In this document: piece after piece, positions 27,120 through 35,355 of the stretch | Position numbering within the stretch: the stretch's first letter is position 1 | How the letters are laid out: the number at the start of each line of letters is the position of its first letter | NCBI RefSeq assembly: GCF_014648395.1 | Contig: NZ_BMRA01000009.1 | Location: 31,682-90,718 of the forward strand | Length of the DNA: 59,037 nt | Direction of reading: 5' to 3' | Origin: Micromonospora fulviviridis | GTDB taxonomy: Bacteria; Actinomycetota; Actinomycetes; Mycobacteriales; Micromonosporaceae | Notes under the pieces: generated by a model | Databases searched by the model: none | Seen by the model: only the letters and a program-made list of their open reading frames with translations | What the model was told of the DNA's origin: nothing | Translations under genes and position numbers: made by a program

Positions 27120-27959
27120 TCAGCCCATCACCACGGCGTTGCCGGTCACCCGGATCCCGCCCGTGCCGGCGGGCACGTCGACCACCAGCAGGCCGGGCCG
27201 GCCCAGGTCCGCGCCCTGATGGAGGTGCAAGGTGGTCGGCGGCTCGACCAGATCGTGGGTACGCAGGTAGCCGCCGAGCGCGGCGGCGGCCGCGCCGGTC
27301 GCCGGGTCCTCGACGACGCCGCCCACGGGGAAGGGGTTGCGGACGTGGAACTCCGTGCCGGAGGCGCGCCACACCAGCGCCACGGTGGTCCAGTCCCGTC
27401 GCAGCATCAGGTCGCGCAGCCGGTCGAAGTCGTAGTCGAGCGCGGCCAGCCGCTCCCGGGTCGCCGCGCCGATGACCAGGTGATGGGCGCCGGCGTACGC
27501 GACGCGGGGCGGCATCGCCGGGTCGAGGTCGTCCGTGGCCCAGCCCAGGGCGGCGAGCGCCTCGGCCAGGTCGTCCGGCGTCACCGGCGAGTCGGAGGGT
27601 GCCACGCTGGTCAGGGTCGCCGTCGGCTGCCCGCCGGCAGCTCGACCGGTCGCCACCGGGACCACCCCCGCCCGGGTCCGGAAGACCAGCTCGCCGGTGT
27701 CGCCGCGCTCGGCGACGGCCACCGCCGAGGCGATGGTCGCGTGGCCGCAGAACGGCACCTCGGCCTGCGGGCTGAAGTACCGGACGTCGTACTCGCCTGG
27801 GCCGGTGGCGGCGAGGAACGCCGTCTCGGAGTACCCGACGTCGGCGGCGATGGCCTGCATCTGCGAGTCGGTGAGCCCACCGGCGTCGAGGACCACGCCG
27901 GCGGGGTTGCCCGCCGTCGGGTCGATGGTGAAGGCGGCGTACCGCAGGACTTCCGTCAT
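27120..27959 (-). CDS. PhzF family isomerase-like protein
   Basis: A 279-residue member of the PhzF (diaminopimelate-epimerase fold) family. Diagnostic features are the N-terminal FTIDPTAGNPAGVVLDA, the YSETAF motif with the catalytic-type glutamate, FCGHATIASA (PFCGHAT), and NPFPVGGVVEDPATGAAAAALGGYL near the C-terminus. PhzF itself isomerises a phenazine precursor, but no phz genes are nearby, so the substrate here is unknown. It lies 16 bp after the GNAT gene in the same direction. A TACCGT box at 27971-27966 just before the ATG could give a second, leaderless transcript. Confidence 0.9.
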   Translation of the reverse strand: MTEVLRYAAFTIDPTAGNPAGVVLDAGGLTDSQMQAIAADVGYSETAFLAATGPGEYDVRYFSPQAEVPFCGHATIASAVAVAERGDTGELVFRTRAGVVPVATGRAAGGQPTATLTSVAPSDSPVTPDDLAEALAALGWATDDLDPAMPPRVAYAGAHHLVIGAATRERLAALDYDFDRLRDLMLRRDWTTVALVWRASGTEFHVRNPFPVGGVVEDPATGAAAAALGGYLRTHDLVEPPTTLHLHQGADLGRPGLLVVDVPAGTGGIRVTGNAVVMG

Positions 27960-27975
27960 GGCGCCACGGTACGCG

Positions 27976-28494
27976 TCAGCTACCGGCGGTCCTCGTCCAC
28001 CGGATCTCGCCCTCGTGCCGTACGTCGGTGGGGGTCAGGCCGGCGGCGGTGGCGACGGCGGCCGAGGCCCGGTGCTCCGGGTGGATGTGGGCCATGATGG
28101 TGCGCACGTCCTGCCGCCCGAGCCAGGCCACCAGCCCCCGGGCCGCCTCGGTGGCGATGCCCCGCCCCTGCCACGCGGTCCCCACCACCCAGGCGATCTC
28201 CGCGACGCGGTCGTGGGCCGGGCCGCTGACGGTCGCCTGCACGGTGCCCACCAGGCACCCCTCGTCGCGCAGTCGGATCACCCAGTTGCACCAGGAGACC
28301 TCCGGGTCCGGCGAACCGGCGACAAGCCGTTCGTAACGGGCCCGCAGACCCGCCGCATCGGCCGGGGCCCCACCGATGAAGGCATGCAACCCCGGATCAC
28401 CCAACACGACGGCCATCTCCCCGGCGTGCCCCACACCCAACGGCAGAAGAACCAGCCGCCCGGTGCGGATGCTCTGAACCAGGACGGAACCCAT
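27976..28494 (-). CDS. GNAT family acetyltransferase, RimJ/RimL-like
   Basis: A 172-residue acetyltransferase. It opens with the RimJ/RimL-like IRTGRLVLLPL and has the acetyl-CoA loop WVVGTAWQGRGIATEAARGL in the middle, then IHPEHRASAAVATAAGLTPT as motif B. This branch often acetylates protein N-termini or small amines, but the acceptor is unknown. It is the first gene of a pair with the PhzF-like gene. A palindromic repeat copy lies immediately upstream of its start. Confidence 0.87.
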   Translation of the reverse strand: MGSVLVQSIRTGRLVLLPLGVGHAGEMAVVLGDPGLHAFIGGAPADAAGLRARYERLVAGSPDPEVSWCNWVIRLRDEGCLVGTVQATVSGPAHDRVAEIAWVVGTAWQGRGIATEAARGLVAWLGRQDVRTIMAHIHPEHRASAAVATAAGLTPTDVRHEGEIRWTRTAGS

Positions 28495-28523
28495 GCCTCA
28501 CCCCCTACCGGAACCGGCGCGCT

Positions 28524-28578
28524 GATCATGAGGTTAGCCCCCTGGAACGCCCCGTCCACAGGAGCCAACCTCATGATC
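28524..28578. repeat. 55-nt palindromic element, copy 2 (18-19-18 stem-loop)
   Basis: The left arm is 28524-28541 and the right arm 28561-28578, with a 19-nt loop; 16 of 18 positions pair. AACGCGG follows, as in copy 1 at 6464-6518. The core GATCATGAGGTT/AACCTCATGATC is kept, while the inner stem and the loop differ. It lies between two minus-strand genes. Confidence 0.8.
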
Positions 28579-28602
28579 AACGCGGCAGGGGTCCATGGGC
28601 CG

Positions 28603-29841
28603 TCAGCGGCGCCACTTCTGGTTGGGGGCGCCGGTGCAGTCCCAGATCTGGAGGCGGGTGCCGTCGGCGGAGCTGGCGCCGGTGGCGTCCAGGCACTTGT
28701 TGGCCTGCGGGTTCACGATGTCGCCGTTGGCGGTGAAGACCCACCGCTGGGCGCCGGTGCCGTTGCAGTCCCAGAGCTGCACCTTCGCCCCGTTGGCGGT
28801 CGACCCACTGGTCACGTCGAGGCACTTGCCGAGGGCGCGGACCGAGCCGTCGGCGTTCCAGGTCCACCGCTGGGCGGCGGTGCCGTTGCAGGTCCAGAGC
28901 TGGACCGGGGTGCCGTTGGCGGTGTTGGCGCTCGCCACGTCCACGCACTTGTTGCCGTATCCGACGATCTGCCCGCCGGTGCCCCCGCCGCCGCCGTTGT
29001 CCCAGGCCTGGACCCGGACGTAGTCGATCGTCATGGTCTGCGGGAAGGTGGTGCTGCCGTCCGGCGAGCCGGGCCAGTTGCCGCCGACCGCGACGTTCAT
29101 GATCATGAAGAACGGGTGGTCGAAGACCCACCGGTTGCTGCCCGCGTCGGCCGGGGTCTTGCGGGAGTACGCCACGCCGTCCAGGTACCAGGTGATCGAG
29201 TCGGGCGCCCAGTCGACGGTGTAGGTGTGGAAGGCGTCGGCGAGGGCCTGACCGTTCGGGAGCGAGGTGGAGCCGCCCAGGCCGTTGCCGCCGGAGTAAC
29301 CGGGGCCGTGCAACGTGCCGTACACGGTGGACGGCTGCTTGCCGACGTTCTCCATGATGTCGATCTCGCCGCTGTTCGGCCAGGGGTTGGTGGCGATGTC
29401 GTTGCCGAGCATCCAGAACGCGGGCCAGAGCCCCTGCCCCCGCGGGATCTTGATGCGCGCCTCGAAGCGGCCGTACGCCTGGCTGAACGTGCCGTTGGTG
29501 AGCAGCCGGGCCGAGGTGTACTGGCAGCTGCCGTACCAGCAGGAGTAGCCGGCGGGGTTCTCCTTGCGGGCGGTGATGACCAGGTTGCCGTTGCCGTCGA
29601 GGGCCGCGTTGCGGGTGCTGTTGGTGTAGTACTGCAGCTCGTTGTTGCCCCAGCCGCTGCCGCCGATGTCGTACCGCCACCTGCTCCCGTCGGGAGCCGC
29701 GCCGGCCGGGCCGGTGAAGTCGTCGGACCAGGTCACCGCTCCGGGCGCGGCCACGGCGGGGGTGTCGGTGACGGTGGTCAGCGCGGCCGTGAGTCCCACG
29801 GCCGCGAGGGCCACGGCGACGATGGTACGGATCCTGCGCAC
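28603..29841 (-). CDS. secreted GH16 endo-beta-glucanase with C-terminal ricin-type CBM13
   Basis: A 412-residue exported enzyme. The signal peptide starts VRRIRTIVAVALAAVGLTAAL and ends near AVAAP. The GH16 catalytic core (residues 35-265) carries GEIDIMENVG with the nucleophile and acid/base glutamates, and matches laminarinase-type endo-beta-1,3-glucanases. A glycine-rich linker (NGGGGGTGG) leads to a ricin-type beta-trefoil of three repeats, each with a CLD/CVD start and a QRW/QKW end. The GTG start has GGGGAGG ahead. The gene is divergent from a GH3 beta-glucosidase, so endo and exo activities are encoded back to back. Confidence 0.92.
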   Translation of the reverse strand: MRRIRTIVAVALAAVGLTAALTTVTDTPAVAAPGAVTWSDDFTGPAGAAPDGSRWRYDIGGSGWGNNELQYYTNSTRNAALDGNGNLVITARKENPAGYSCWYGSCQYTSARLLTNGTFSQAYGRFEARIKIPRGQGLWPAFWMLGNDIATNPWPNSGEIDIMENVGKQPSTVYGTLHGPGYSGGNGLGGSTSLPNGQALADAFHTYTVDWAPDSITWYLDGVAYSRKTPADAGSNRWVFDHPFFMIMNVAVGGNWPGSPDGSTTFPQTMTIDYVRVQAWDNGGGGGTGGQIVGYGNKCVDVASANTANGTPVQLWTCNGTAAQRWTWNADGSVRALGKCLDVTSGSTANGAKVQLWDCNGTGAQRWVFTANGDIVNPQANKCLDATGASSADGTRLQIWDCTGAPNQKWRR

Positions 29842-29854
29842 GGTGCCTCCCCTG

Positions 29855-29929
29855 TTGTTAACAAACCATAAAGATAGACTTCGATGAAGTTATGAACGAA
29901 GCTCGGAGCTGTCAAGAGAGCGCTTCCCC
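29855..29929. promoter_or_regulatory. AT-rich regulatory region upstream of the GH16 gene
   Basis: Contains TTGTTAACAA (29855-29864, perfect palindrome), ACTTCGATGAAGT (29878-29890, perfect 5-bp arms) and AGAGAGCGCTTCCC near 29916-29929. The last matches 10 of 14 positions of the CebR operator TGGGAGCGCTCCCA, a LacI-family site before actinobacterial cellulose and glucan genes. The A+T content is unusually high for this window. Confidence 0.4.
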
Positions 29930-29941
29930 GGGTGGGCGCGC

Positions 29942-30004
29942 CCGGTTCCGGAACCGGCCGGAAATATTGACGTAATGCGATGCGGTTCGGGAGGATCCGG
30001 AACC
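29942..30004. promoter_or_regulatory. palindromic operator upstream of GH3 gene 1
   Basis: CCGGTTCCGGAACCGG (29942-29957) is a perfect 16-bp palindrome; a weaker copy GGATCCGGAACC is at 29993-30004. The same core CGGTTCCGGAACCG recurs at 47137-47150 before the second GH3 gene, and GGAAA, ATTG and CGATGCG follow it in the same order at both loci. Confidence 0.6.
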
Positions 30005-30065
30005 GGGACGTGGGCGGCCCGGGCCGACGGGGCACCAGGCGACCGGTCCCGTGGGGAGGCGCGAG

Positions 30066-32711
30066 ATGAGACTGCCCAGACCTGTGACCCTCGCCGGGGC
30101 CGGCGCCCTCGTGGTGGCCCTGCTGCCGGCCCTGCCCGCGGCGGCCGCCGACACCGGCACGGTCACCGTCACCGCCGGCCGGTCGGTGTACGCGGCGGCC
30201 GAGGGGAGCCGGGTGCCGGTGGACCTCGCGGTGTCCACCTCCGACGGACGGCCACTGGCCGCGCCGGTCACCGTGCGCTGGGCCACCGGCGCCGGCACCG
30301 CGACCCCCGGCGTCGACTACGCCGCCGCCTCCGGCACGCTCACCTTCCCGGCGGGCGCCCCGTCCGGCGCCACCCGCTCGCTCACGGTCGCCCTGCGTGC
30401 GGACGGCACGGCGGAGACCGCCGAGACGCTGCCGCTGACCCTCACCGCCGACGGGGCCACCGTCGCGGCCCGGCCCACCGTGGTGGTCGCCGCGCACGGC
30501 CTGCCGTACCTCGACTCCCGGCTACCGGTGCGGCGGCGCGTCGCCGACCTGCTGGGCCGGATGACGCTCGCCGAGAAGATCGGCCAGATGACGCAGGCCG
30601 AGCGGGCGGCCGTCGCCGACGACCCGACCGCCGTCGCCCGCTGGCAACTCGGCTCGGTGCTCTCCGGCGGCGGCTCCACCCCGGCCAGCAACACCCCGGC
30701 GGCCTGGGTCGAGATGGTCAACGGACTCCAGGCTCAGGCGCTCAGCACCCGCCTCCAGATCCCGCTGATCTACGGCATCGACGCCGTGCACGGTCACGGC
30801 AACGTCGTCGGCGCCACGGTCTTCCCGCACAACGTCGGGCTCGGCGCCACCCGTGACCCCAAGCTGGTCGAGCGGGTCGGCCACGCCACCGCCGCCGAGG
30901 TACGCGCCACCGGCATCCCGTGGAACTTCGCGCCCTGCCTCTGCGTCTCCCGGGACGAGCGGTGGGGCCGCAGCTACGAGAGCTTCGGCGAGGACCCGGC
31001 GCTGGTGGTGTCGATGGAGACCGTCATCGACGGCCTCCAGGGGCGGCCCGGCCGGCTCGACGACCACGACCGGGTGCTCGCCACCGCCAAGCACTACGCC
31101 GGCGACGGCGACACCGACTACGACGAGGCCGTCGCCGCCGCGAACGAGGGCAAGCCCTGGTGGGAGCAGAAGTACCCGATCGACCAGGGCGTCACCGTCA
31201 CCGACCGGGAGCACTTCGCCCGGGTGGACCTCGCCCCCTACCTGCCGGCCGTGCGGGCCCACCGGGTGGGCAGCGTGATGCCCTCCTTCTCCAGCCTGGA
31301 CTGGACCGAGGACGGGCTCGGCAACCCGACCAAGATGCACGCCCACCGCGAGCTGATCACCGACGTGCTCAAGGGTCGGCTGGGCTTCGACGGGTTCCTG
31401 ATCTCCGACTGGGAGGGCATCCACCAGATCCCCGACCCGTCCGAGCCGACCAACGGCGGGCTGACCGCGTACAAGGTCCGGGTCGGGGTCAACGCCGGCA
31501 CCGACATGTTCATGGAGCCGTACAACGCCGAGCAGTTCGAGCAGTTGCTGCTGGCCGAGGTGACCGCCGGGCGGGTGCCCACCGCGCGGATCGACGACGC
31601 GGTGCGGCGGATCCTCACCAAGAAGTTCGAGCTGGGCCTCTTCGAGCACCCGTACGCCTCGGCCGACGACGTCGACCAGGTCGGCAGCGCGGCACACCGG
31701 GCGATCGGCCGCGAGGCGGTCGCGAAGTCCCAGGTGCTGCTGAAGAACAGCGGGCGGGCCCTGCCGCTGCGCCCGGACGCCTCGCTCTACGTGGCCGGCC
31801 GTAACGCCGACGACCTCGGCAACCAGGCCGGCGGCTGGACGGTCACCTGGCAGGGCGTCTCCGGCGCCGACGCCGTCCCCGGCACCTCCGTCCTGGACGG
31901 CATTCGCCAGGTCGCCCCGGAGGCCCGGGTCACCTACAGCGCCGACGCCTCGGCCCCCACCGACGGCGCCGAGGTCGGCGTCGTGGTGGTCGGCGAGACC
32001 CCGTACGCGGAGGGCTACGGCGACGTCGGTGGGCCCGAGTGCGGCTGGTGCAGCGCGCCGCAGCAGGAGGAGAAGTCGCTCCGGCTCCAGCCCGCCGACC
32101 GGGCGGTCGTCGACAAGGTGTGCGCGGCGCTGCCGACGTGCGTGGTGCTGGTGGTCTCCGGCCGGCCGCAGGTGCTCACCGACCAGCTCGGCGAGATCGA
32201 CGCCCTGGTGGCCTCCTGGCTGCCGGGCAGCGAGGGCACCGGTGTGGCCGACGTGCTCTTCGGTCGCCGTCCGTTCACCGGCCGGCTGCCGGTGAGCTGG
32301 CCGCGGGACGAGGCGCAGGTGCCGGTCAACGTCGGCGACGCCGACTACCGGCCGCTGTTCCCCTTCGGCTGGGGCCTGCGCACCGACCCGGGCCGGGACC
32401 GGCTGGCCGCGGTCGCGGCCGACCGCCCGCAGGTCCGGGCCGCTCTCGCCGGATCGAACTGGCACGCGGACGGCTCGTTGCGTGACGCCCCACGGGCGCT
32501 GGACCGGCTCGGGCGGCAGCTCGGCGCCGACCACCGGGACGCCGCGCTGGTCGAGGCGATCCTCGGGGTGGCCCGGGACGCCGCCCAGGCTGCCGTGGTA
32601 CGGGGGAGCGCGCCGGCGAACTGGGCGGCGCTGATCGCCGACGCCGACCACGCCCAGCTCACCGGCGACCCGGTCCGCGCGTTCACGCTGCTCGCCCGCG
32701 TCGCCGCCTGA
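30066..32711 (+). CDS. secreted GH3 beta-glucan exohydrolase with N-terminal Calx-beta-like domain
   Basis: An 881-residue exported enzyme. After the signal peptide (ending PAAAADT) residues 35-135 form a Calx-beta-like module. The GH3 barrel follows, with DAVHGHGNVVGATVFPHNVG and APCLCVSRDERWGRSYESF, strongly reminiscent of plant beta-D-glucan exohydrolases. The nucleophile is D448 in LISDWEG and the probable acid/base is E644 in VVGETPYAEGYGD. A C-terminal helical tail of about 110 residues is extra. The ATG at 30066 has GGGGAGG 6 nt upstream. It probably releases glucose from beta-glucan ends produced by the divergent GH16 enzyme. Confidence 0.92.
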   Translation: MRLPRPVTLAGAGALVVALLPALPAAAADTGTVTVTAGRSVYAAAEGSRVPVDLAVSTSDGRPLAAPVTVRWATGAGTATPGVDYAAASGTLTFPAGAPSGATRSLTVALRADGTAETAETLPLTLTADGATVAARPTVVVAAHGLPYLDSRLPVRRRVADLLGRMTLAEKIGQMTQAERAAVADDPTAVARWQLGSVLSGGGSTPASNTPAAWVEMVNGLQAQALSTRLQIPLIYGIDAVHGHGNVVGATVFPHNVGLGATRDPKLVERVGHATAAEVRATGIPWNFAPCLCVSRDERWGRSYESFGEDPALVVSMETVIDGLQGRPGRLDDHDRVLATAKHYAGDGDTDYDEAVAAANEGKPWWEQKYPIDQGVTVTDREHFARVDLAPYLPAVRAHRVGSVMPSFSSLDWTEDGLGNPTKMHAHRELITDVLKGRLGFDGFLISDWEGIHQIPDPSEPTNGGLTAYKVRVGVNAGTDMFMEPYNAEQFEQLLLAEVTAGRVPTARIDDAVRRILTKKFELGLFEHPYASADDVDQVGSAAHRAIGREAVAKSQVLLKNSGRALPLRPDASLYVAGRNADDLGNQAGGWTVTWQGVSGADAVPGTSVLDGIRQVAPEARVTYSADASAPTDGAEVGVVVVGETPYAEGYGDVGGPECGWCSAPQQEEKSLRLQPADRAVVDKVCAALPTCVVLVVSGRPQVLTDQLGEIDALVASWLPGSEGTGVADVLFGRRPFTGRLPVSWPRDEAQVPVNVGDADYRPLFPFGWGLRTDPGRDRLAAVAADRPQVRAALAGSNWHADGSLRDAPRALDRLGRQLGADHRDAALVEAILGVARDAAQAAVVRGSAPANWAALIADADHAQLTGDPVRAFTLLARVAA

Positions 32712-32714
32712 CGT

Positions 32715-32761
32715 GCCACGCCGGTCTCCCCGCGAGCGGTCGTCGGGGAGACCGGCGTGGC
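32715..32761. terminator. strong terminator hairpin after GH3 gene 1
   Basis: Perfect 18-bp arms at 32715-32732 and 32744-32761 with an 11-nt loop. It begins three bases after the stop codon. The remaining bases up to 32863 hold no recognisable gene. Confidence 0.8.
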
Positions 32762-32863
32762 GTCAGGCTCCGGGTCGGGCAGCCTGACGGGGACCCCACG
32801 TCGACGTCGAGGCCGGCCGGCCGCTCGCGGTCCCGCCCGGCCCGGACGGCTGACCGGCCGCGC

Positions 32864-34150
32864 TCACTCCGCCCCGGTGGCGGCGGGCATGGGGGAGCGG
32901 TCCGGCCGCGGCTGCTCCGGTGGCGCCGGCCGGCGCAGGTCCCGCCACGGGCCGCCGAGCAGCGGGGTGAGCACCACCAGCAGGTAGCCGGTGCCGACGG
33001 CGACCAGGGTCGCGGTGGTGCCGAAGCGGTCGGCGGCCAGGCCGGCGCCGAACGCGCCCACCGGCATGGCCGCCCAGGCGCCCGCGCCGATCACCCCGTA
33101 CACCCGGGCCCGCATGGTCGCCGGCACCCGTTCCAGCTTCACGGCGCCGATGAGCGGGTTGATCGCGCCGGCGGCGAGGCCGGCCACCGCGAAGACCGCG
33201 GCCACCACCGGCAGCGGCGGGGCGGCGGCGAGGGCCCAGAAGGGCGGGGCGCCGGCGACGGCGAAGGCGGTGACGAAGGTGGCGCGGCGGGGCAGCCGGT
33301 GCCCGACGGCGCTGAACAGCAGCGAGCCGACCAGCGCCCCGCCGCCCATCGCGCCGACCAGCAGGCCGAACGCCGCCGCTCCGCCGAGGTCCCGGGTGGC
33401 GACGACCGGCAGCAGCACGTTGCTCTTGGTCGCGTCGAAGAGGTTGGTGACCAGCACCAGCAGCACCATGGCGCGCAGCAGCGGCTCGCGGGCCAGGAAG
33501 CGCAGCCCGGCGGCGAAGTCCCGCCAGTAGCCGGACGAGGGGGTGCCCGGCTCGGCGGTCGGCCGCAGGCTCGCCGGCACCAGGACCGCCACCGCCAGCG
33601 CCGAGACGGCGAACGTCACCGCGTCCACGGCCAGCACCGGCAGCGCGCCGAGCGCGCTGACCAGCAGACCGGCCACCGGCGCGCCGATCAGGCGGGCGCC
33701 ACGCTCGGTGGCCTCGAACCAGCCGATCGCCCGCTCGATGGGCACCCCAGCCGCGGTCGCCGCCTCGGGCAGCAGCGCGGTGCGGGCGGTCTGGCCGGGG
33801 GTGTCGAGCAGGCCGCTCACGAAGACCAGCCCGAGCAGCGCCGGAAAGGGCAGCCCCACCGTGGCGTGCAGCAGCGGTACGGCGGCGACCGTCACGCCGG
33901 AGACCAGGTCGGCCAGCACGCTGGCCCGGCGGTAGCCGATCCGGTCGACGAGCACGCCACCGAAGGCGCCACCGAGCACCACCGGGGCGGTGGCGAAGGC
34001 GCCGGCCAGCCCGGTGGCGGCGGGGGAGCCCGTCTCGGCCAGCACGTAGAGCGGCAGCGCGATCAGGGTGAGCATGTTGCCGGTGAGCGAGACCGTGTGC
34101 GCGATCAGCAGCCCGATCAGCGGGGTCCGGCGCGGCGGGGCCGGCGTCAC
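32864..34150 (-). CDS. MFS transporter
   Basis: A 428-residue major facilitator protein with twelve predicted spans. The cytoplasmic loop between spans 2 and 3 reads GGVLVDRIGYRRASVLADL, the standard MFS motif A. The GTG start overlaps the stop of the upstream ArsR-type gene by GTGA (34147-34150), so the two are translationally coupled. Similar ArsR-MFS pairs are usually drug or metabolite exporters under their own repressor. The substrate is unknown. Confidence 0.88.
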   Translation of the reverse strand: MTPAPPRRTPLIGLLIAHTVSLTGNMLTLIALPLYVLAETGSPAATGLAGAFATAPVVLGGAFGGVLVDRIGYRRASVLADLVSGVTVAAVPLLHATVGLPFPALLGLVFVSGLLDTPGQTARTALLPEAATAAGVPIERAIGWFEATERGARLIGAPVAGLLVSALGALPVLAVDAVTFAVSALAVAVLVPASLRPTAEPGTPSSGYWRDFAAGLRFLAREPLLRAMVLLVLVTNLFDATKSNVLLPVVATRDLGGAAAFGLLVGAMGGGALVGSLLFSAVGHRLPRRATFVTAFAVAGAPPFWALAAAPPLPVVAAVFAVAGLAAGAINPLIGAVKLERVPATMRARVYGVIGAGAWAAMPVGAFGAGLAADRFGTTATLVAVGTGYLLVVLTPLLGGPWRDLRRPAPPEQPRPDRSPMPAATGAE

Positions 34151-34722
34151 CGCGGATCCCGGAAGGCGTGGTAGATCAGCGTGACGGTGTCGGCGCCGGG
34201 CCGGTCCCGGTCGCTGCGGGCCTGCCAGCGCGCGGACAGCGCCTCCAGGTCCGCCCGCAGCTCCACCAGTTCGTCGCTGGTCAGGTACAGCGTGGAGTCG
34301 CTGTTGGCGGTGCCACGAACCCACGCCGGGTCGAGGGTTGCCTCGGCGTCGAGGTAGGCCAGCAGCCGGTCGACGTACCGGTCCAGGATGACGCGGCGGA
34401 GCAGATCGGAGGCGGCCTTGCGTTCGGGGTCGGCGAGTGCCTCGACCGGCTCCCAGGAGGTCCGCGCGTGCGCGGCCCGCCACCACCGTTCCCGGCGGTT
34501 GCGGGCCAGCTCGGGGGCCTCCCGGACGAAGCCGTGCTCGGCCAGCTTGCCCAGGTGGTAGCTGACCGAGCCGACCGCCTCGCCGGTGACGTCGCTGAGC
34601 ATGCCCACGGTCTGCGGACCGCGGATGCGCAGCTCGCCGAGGAGCCGGATCCGGGTCGGGTGGGCCAGCGCCCGCATGGCTCTCGGATCGGTCAGGTGCA
34701 GGGTGCTCGGCTCGTCCGCCAT
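34147..34722 (-). CDS. ArsR-type winged-helix regulator
   Basis: A 191-residue regulator. Residues 12-75 form the winged helix (RAMRALAHPTRIRLLGELRI, then VGSVSYHLGKLAEHGFVREA). There is no ELCV-type cysteine metal site, so it likely senses an organic ligand or another signal. The C-terminal half is helical. The gene is preceded by a textbook promoter overlapping a palindrome, consistent with self-repression, and is coupled to the MFS exporter downstream. Confidence 0.88.
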   Translation of the reverse strand: MADEPSTLHLTDPRAMRALAHPTRIRLLGELRIRGPQTVGMLSDVTGEAVGSVSYHLGKLAEHGFVREAPELARNRRERWWRAAHARTSWEPVEALADPERKAASDLLRRVILDRYVDRLLAYLDAEATLDPAWVRGTANSDSTLYLTSDELVELRADLEALSARWQARSDRDRPGADTVTLIYHAFRDPR

Positions 34723-34728
34723 GCCGTC

Positions 34729-34768
34729 ACCCTAGACCCACAACACATGATGTACAAGAAGTCTTGTA
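34729..34768 (-). promoter_or_regulatory. leaderless promoter with overlapping operator for the ArsR-MFS operon
   Basis: On the minus strand: -35 TTGTAC (34757-34752), 17-bp spacer, -10 TAGGGT (34734-34729), then 6 nt to the ATG at 34722, so the mRNA should start at or next to the start codon. The palindrome TACAAGAAGTCTTGTA (34753-34768, 7-bp perfect arms) covers the -35 box, the expected place for a repressor. Confidence 0.7.
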
Positions 34769-34810
34769 TTAGCGGGTGCACGCGGGCCGCGCCGCATGCA
34801 CGGGCGTTGA

Positions 34811-35293
34811 TCAGGCCGGGCGGCGGCCCTTGAGGCGGCGGCCCAGCTCGCGGGCGATCTCCCGGTTGGCGTCCCGCTCCGCGAGGGCCTGGCGCTTGTC
34901 GTACGACCTGCGGCCCCGGGCCAGGCCCAGCTCGACCTTGGCCCAGCCGTTGGAGAAGTACATCGACAGCGGCACCAGCGTCACGCCGCCGTCGCGCAGC
35001 TTCTCCAGGATCCGGGCGATCTCCACCCGGTTCAGCAGCAGCTTCCGGGTGCGCCGGGGCTGGTGGTTGGTCCAGGTGCCGAAGCCGTACTCGGCGATGT
35101 GCAGGCCGTAGAGCATGATCTCGCCGTCGCGCTCCTGGGCGAACGCGTCGACCAGCGACACCCGTCCCTCGCGCAGCGACTTCACCTCGGTGCCGGCCAG
35201 CACGATCCCGGCCTCGTACGTCTTCAGGATCGTGTAGTCGTGCCGCGCCTTCTTGTTGGAGGCGACGAGCTTGCGCCCGGTCTCCCTGGTCAC
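34811..35293 (-). CDS. smpB: SsrA-binding protein SmpB
   Basis: A 160-residue protein that binds tmRNA and carries it to stalled ribosomes. It starts VTRETGRKLVASNKKARHDY and contains the signature GTEVKSLREGRVSLVDAF, the HIAEY segment, and the basic C-terminal tail GLARGRRSYDKRQALAERDA. Length and tail match the family. The GTG at 35293 follows GGGAGG. The ssrA gene, often next to smpB in other bacteria, is not in the 88-bp gap downstream. It lies after the FUSC gene in the same direction with 62 bp between, so they may be read together. Confidence 0.96.
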   Translation of the reverse strand: MTRETGRKLVASNKKARHDYTILKTYEAGIVLAGTEVKSLREGRVSLVDAFAQERDGEIMLYGLHIAEYGFGTWTNHQPRRTRKLLLNRVEIARILEKLRDGGVTLVPLSMYFSNGWAKVELGLARGRRSYDKRQALAERDANREIARELGRRLKGRRPA

Positions 35294-35355
35294 GCCCCAC
35301 CTCCCGCTGGTCCGACGCCGAGCAGGATACCCGCCGGCAGCGGGCGCGCCGGGCG

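Noticed and set aside
27120..27959. Part of a phenazine biosynthesis cluster
   Set aside because: PhzF-like proteins are widespread; no other phz gene is in the window.
34723..34810. tmRNA (ssrA) next to smpB
   Set aside because: Only 88 bp are available and they hold the ArsR promoter; no tRNA-like ends or tag frame.
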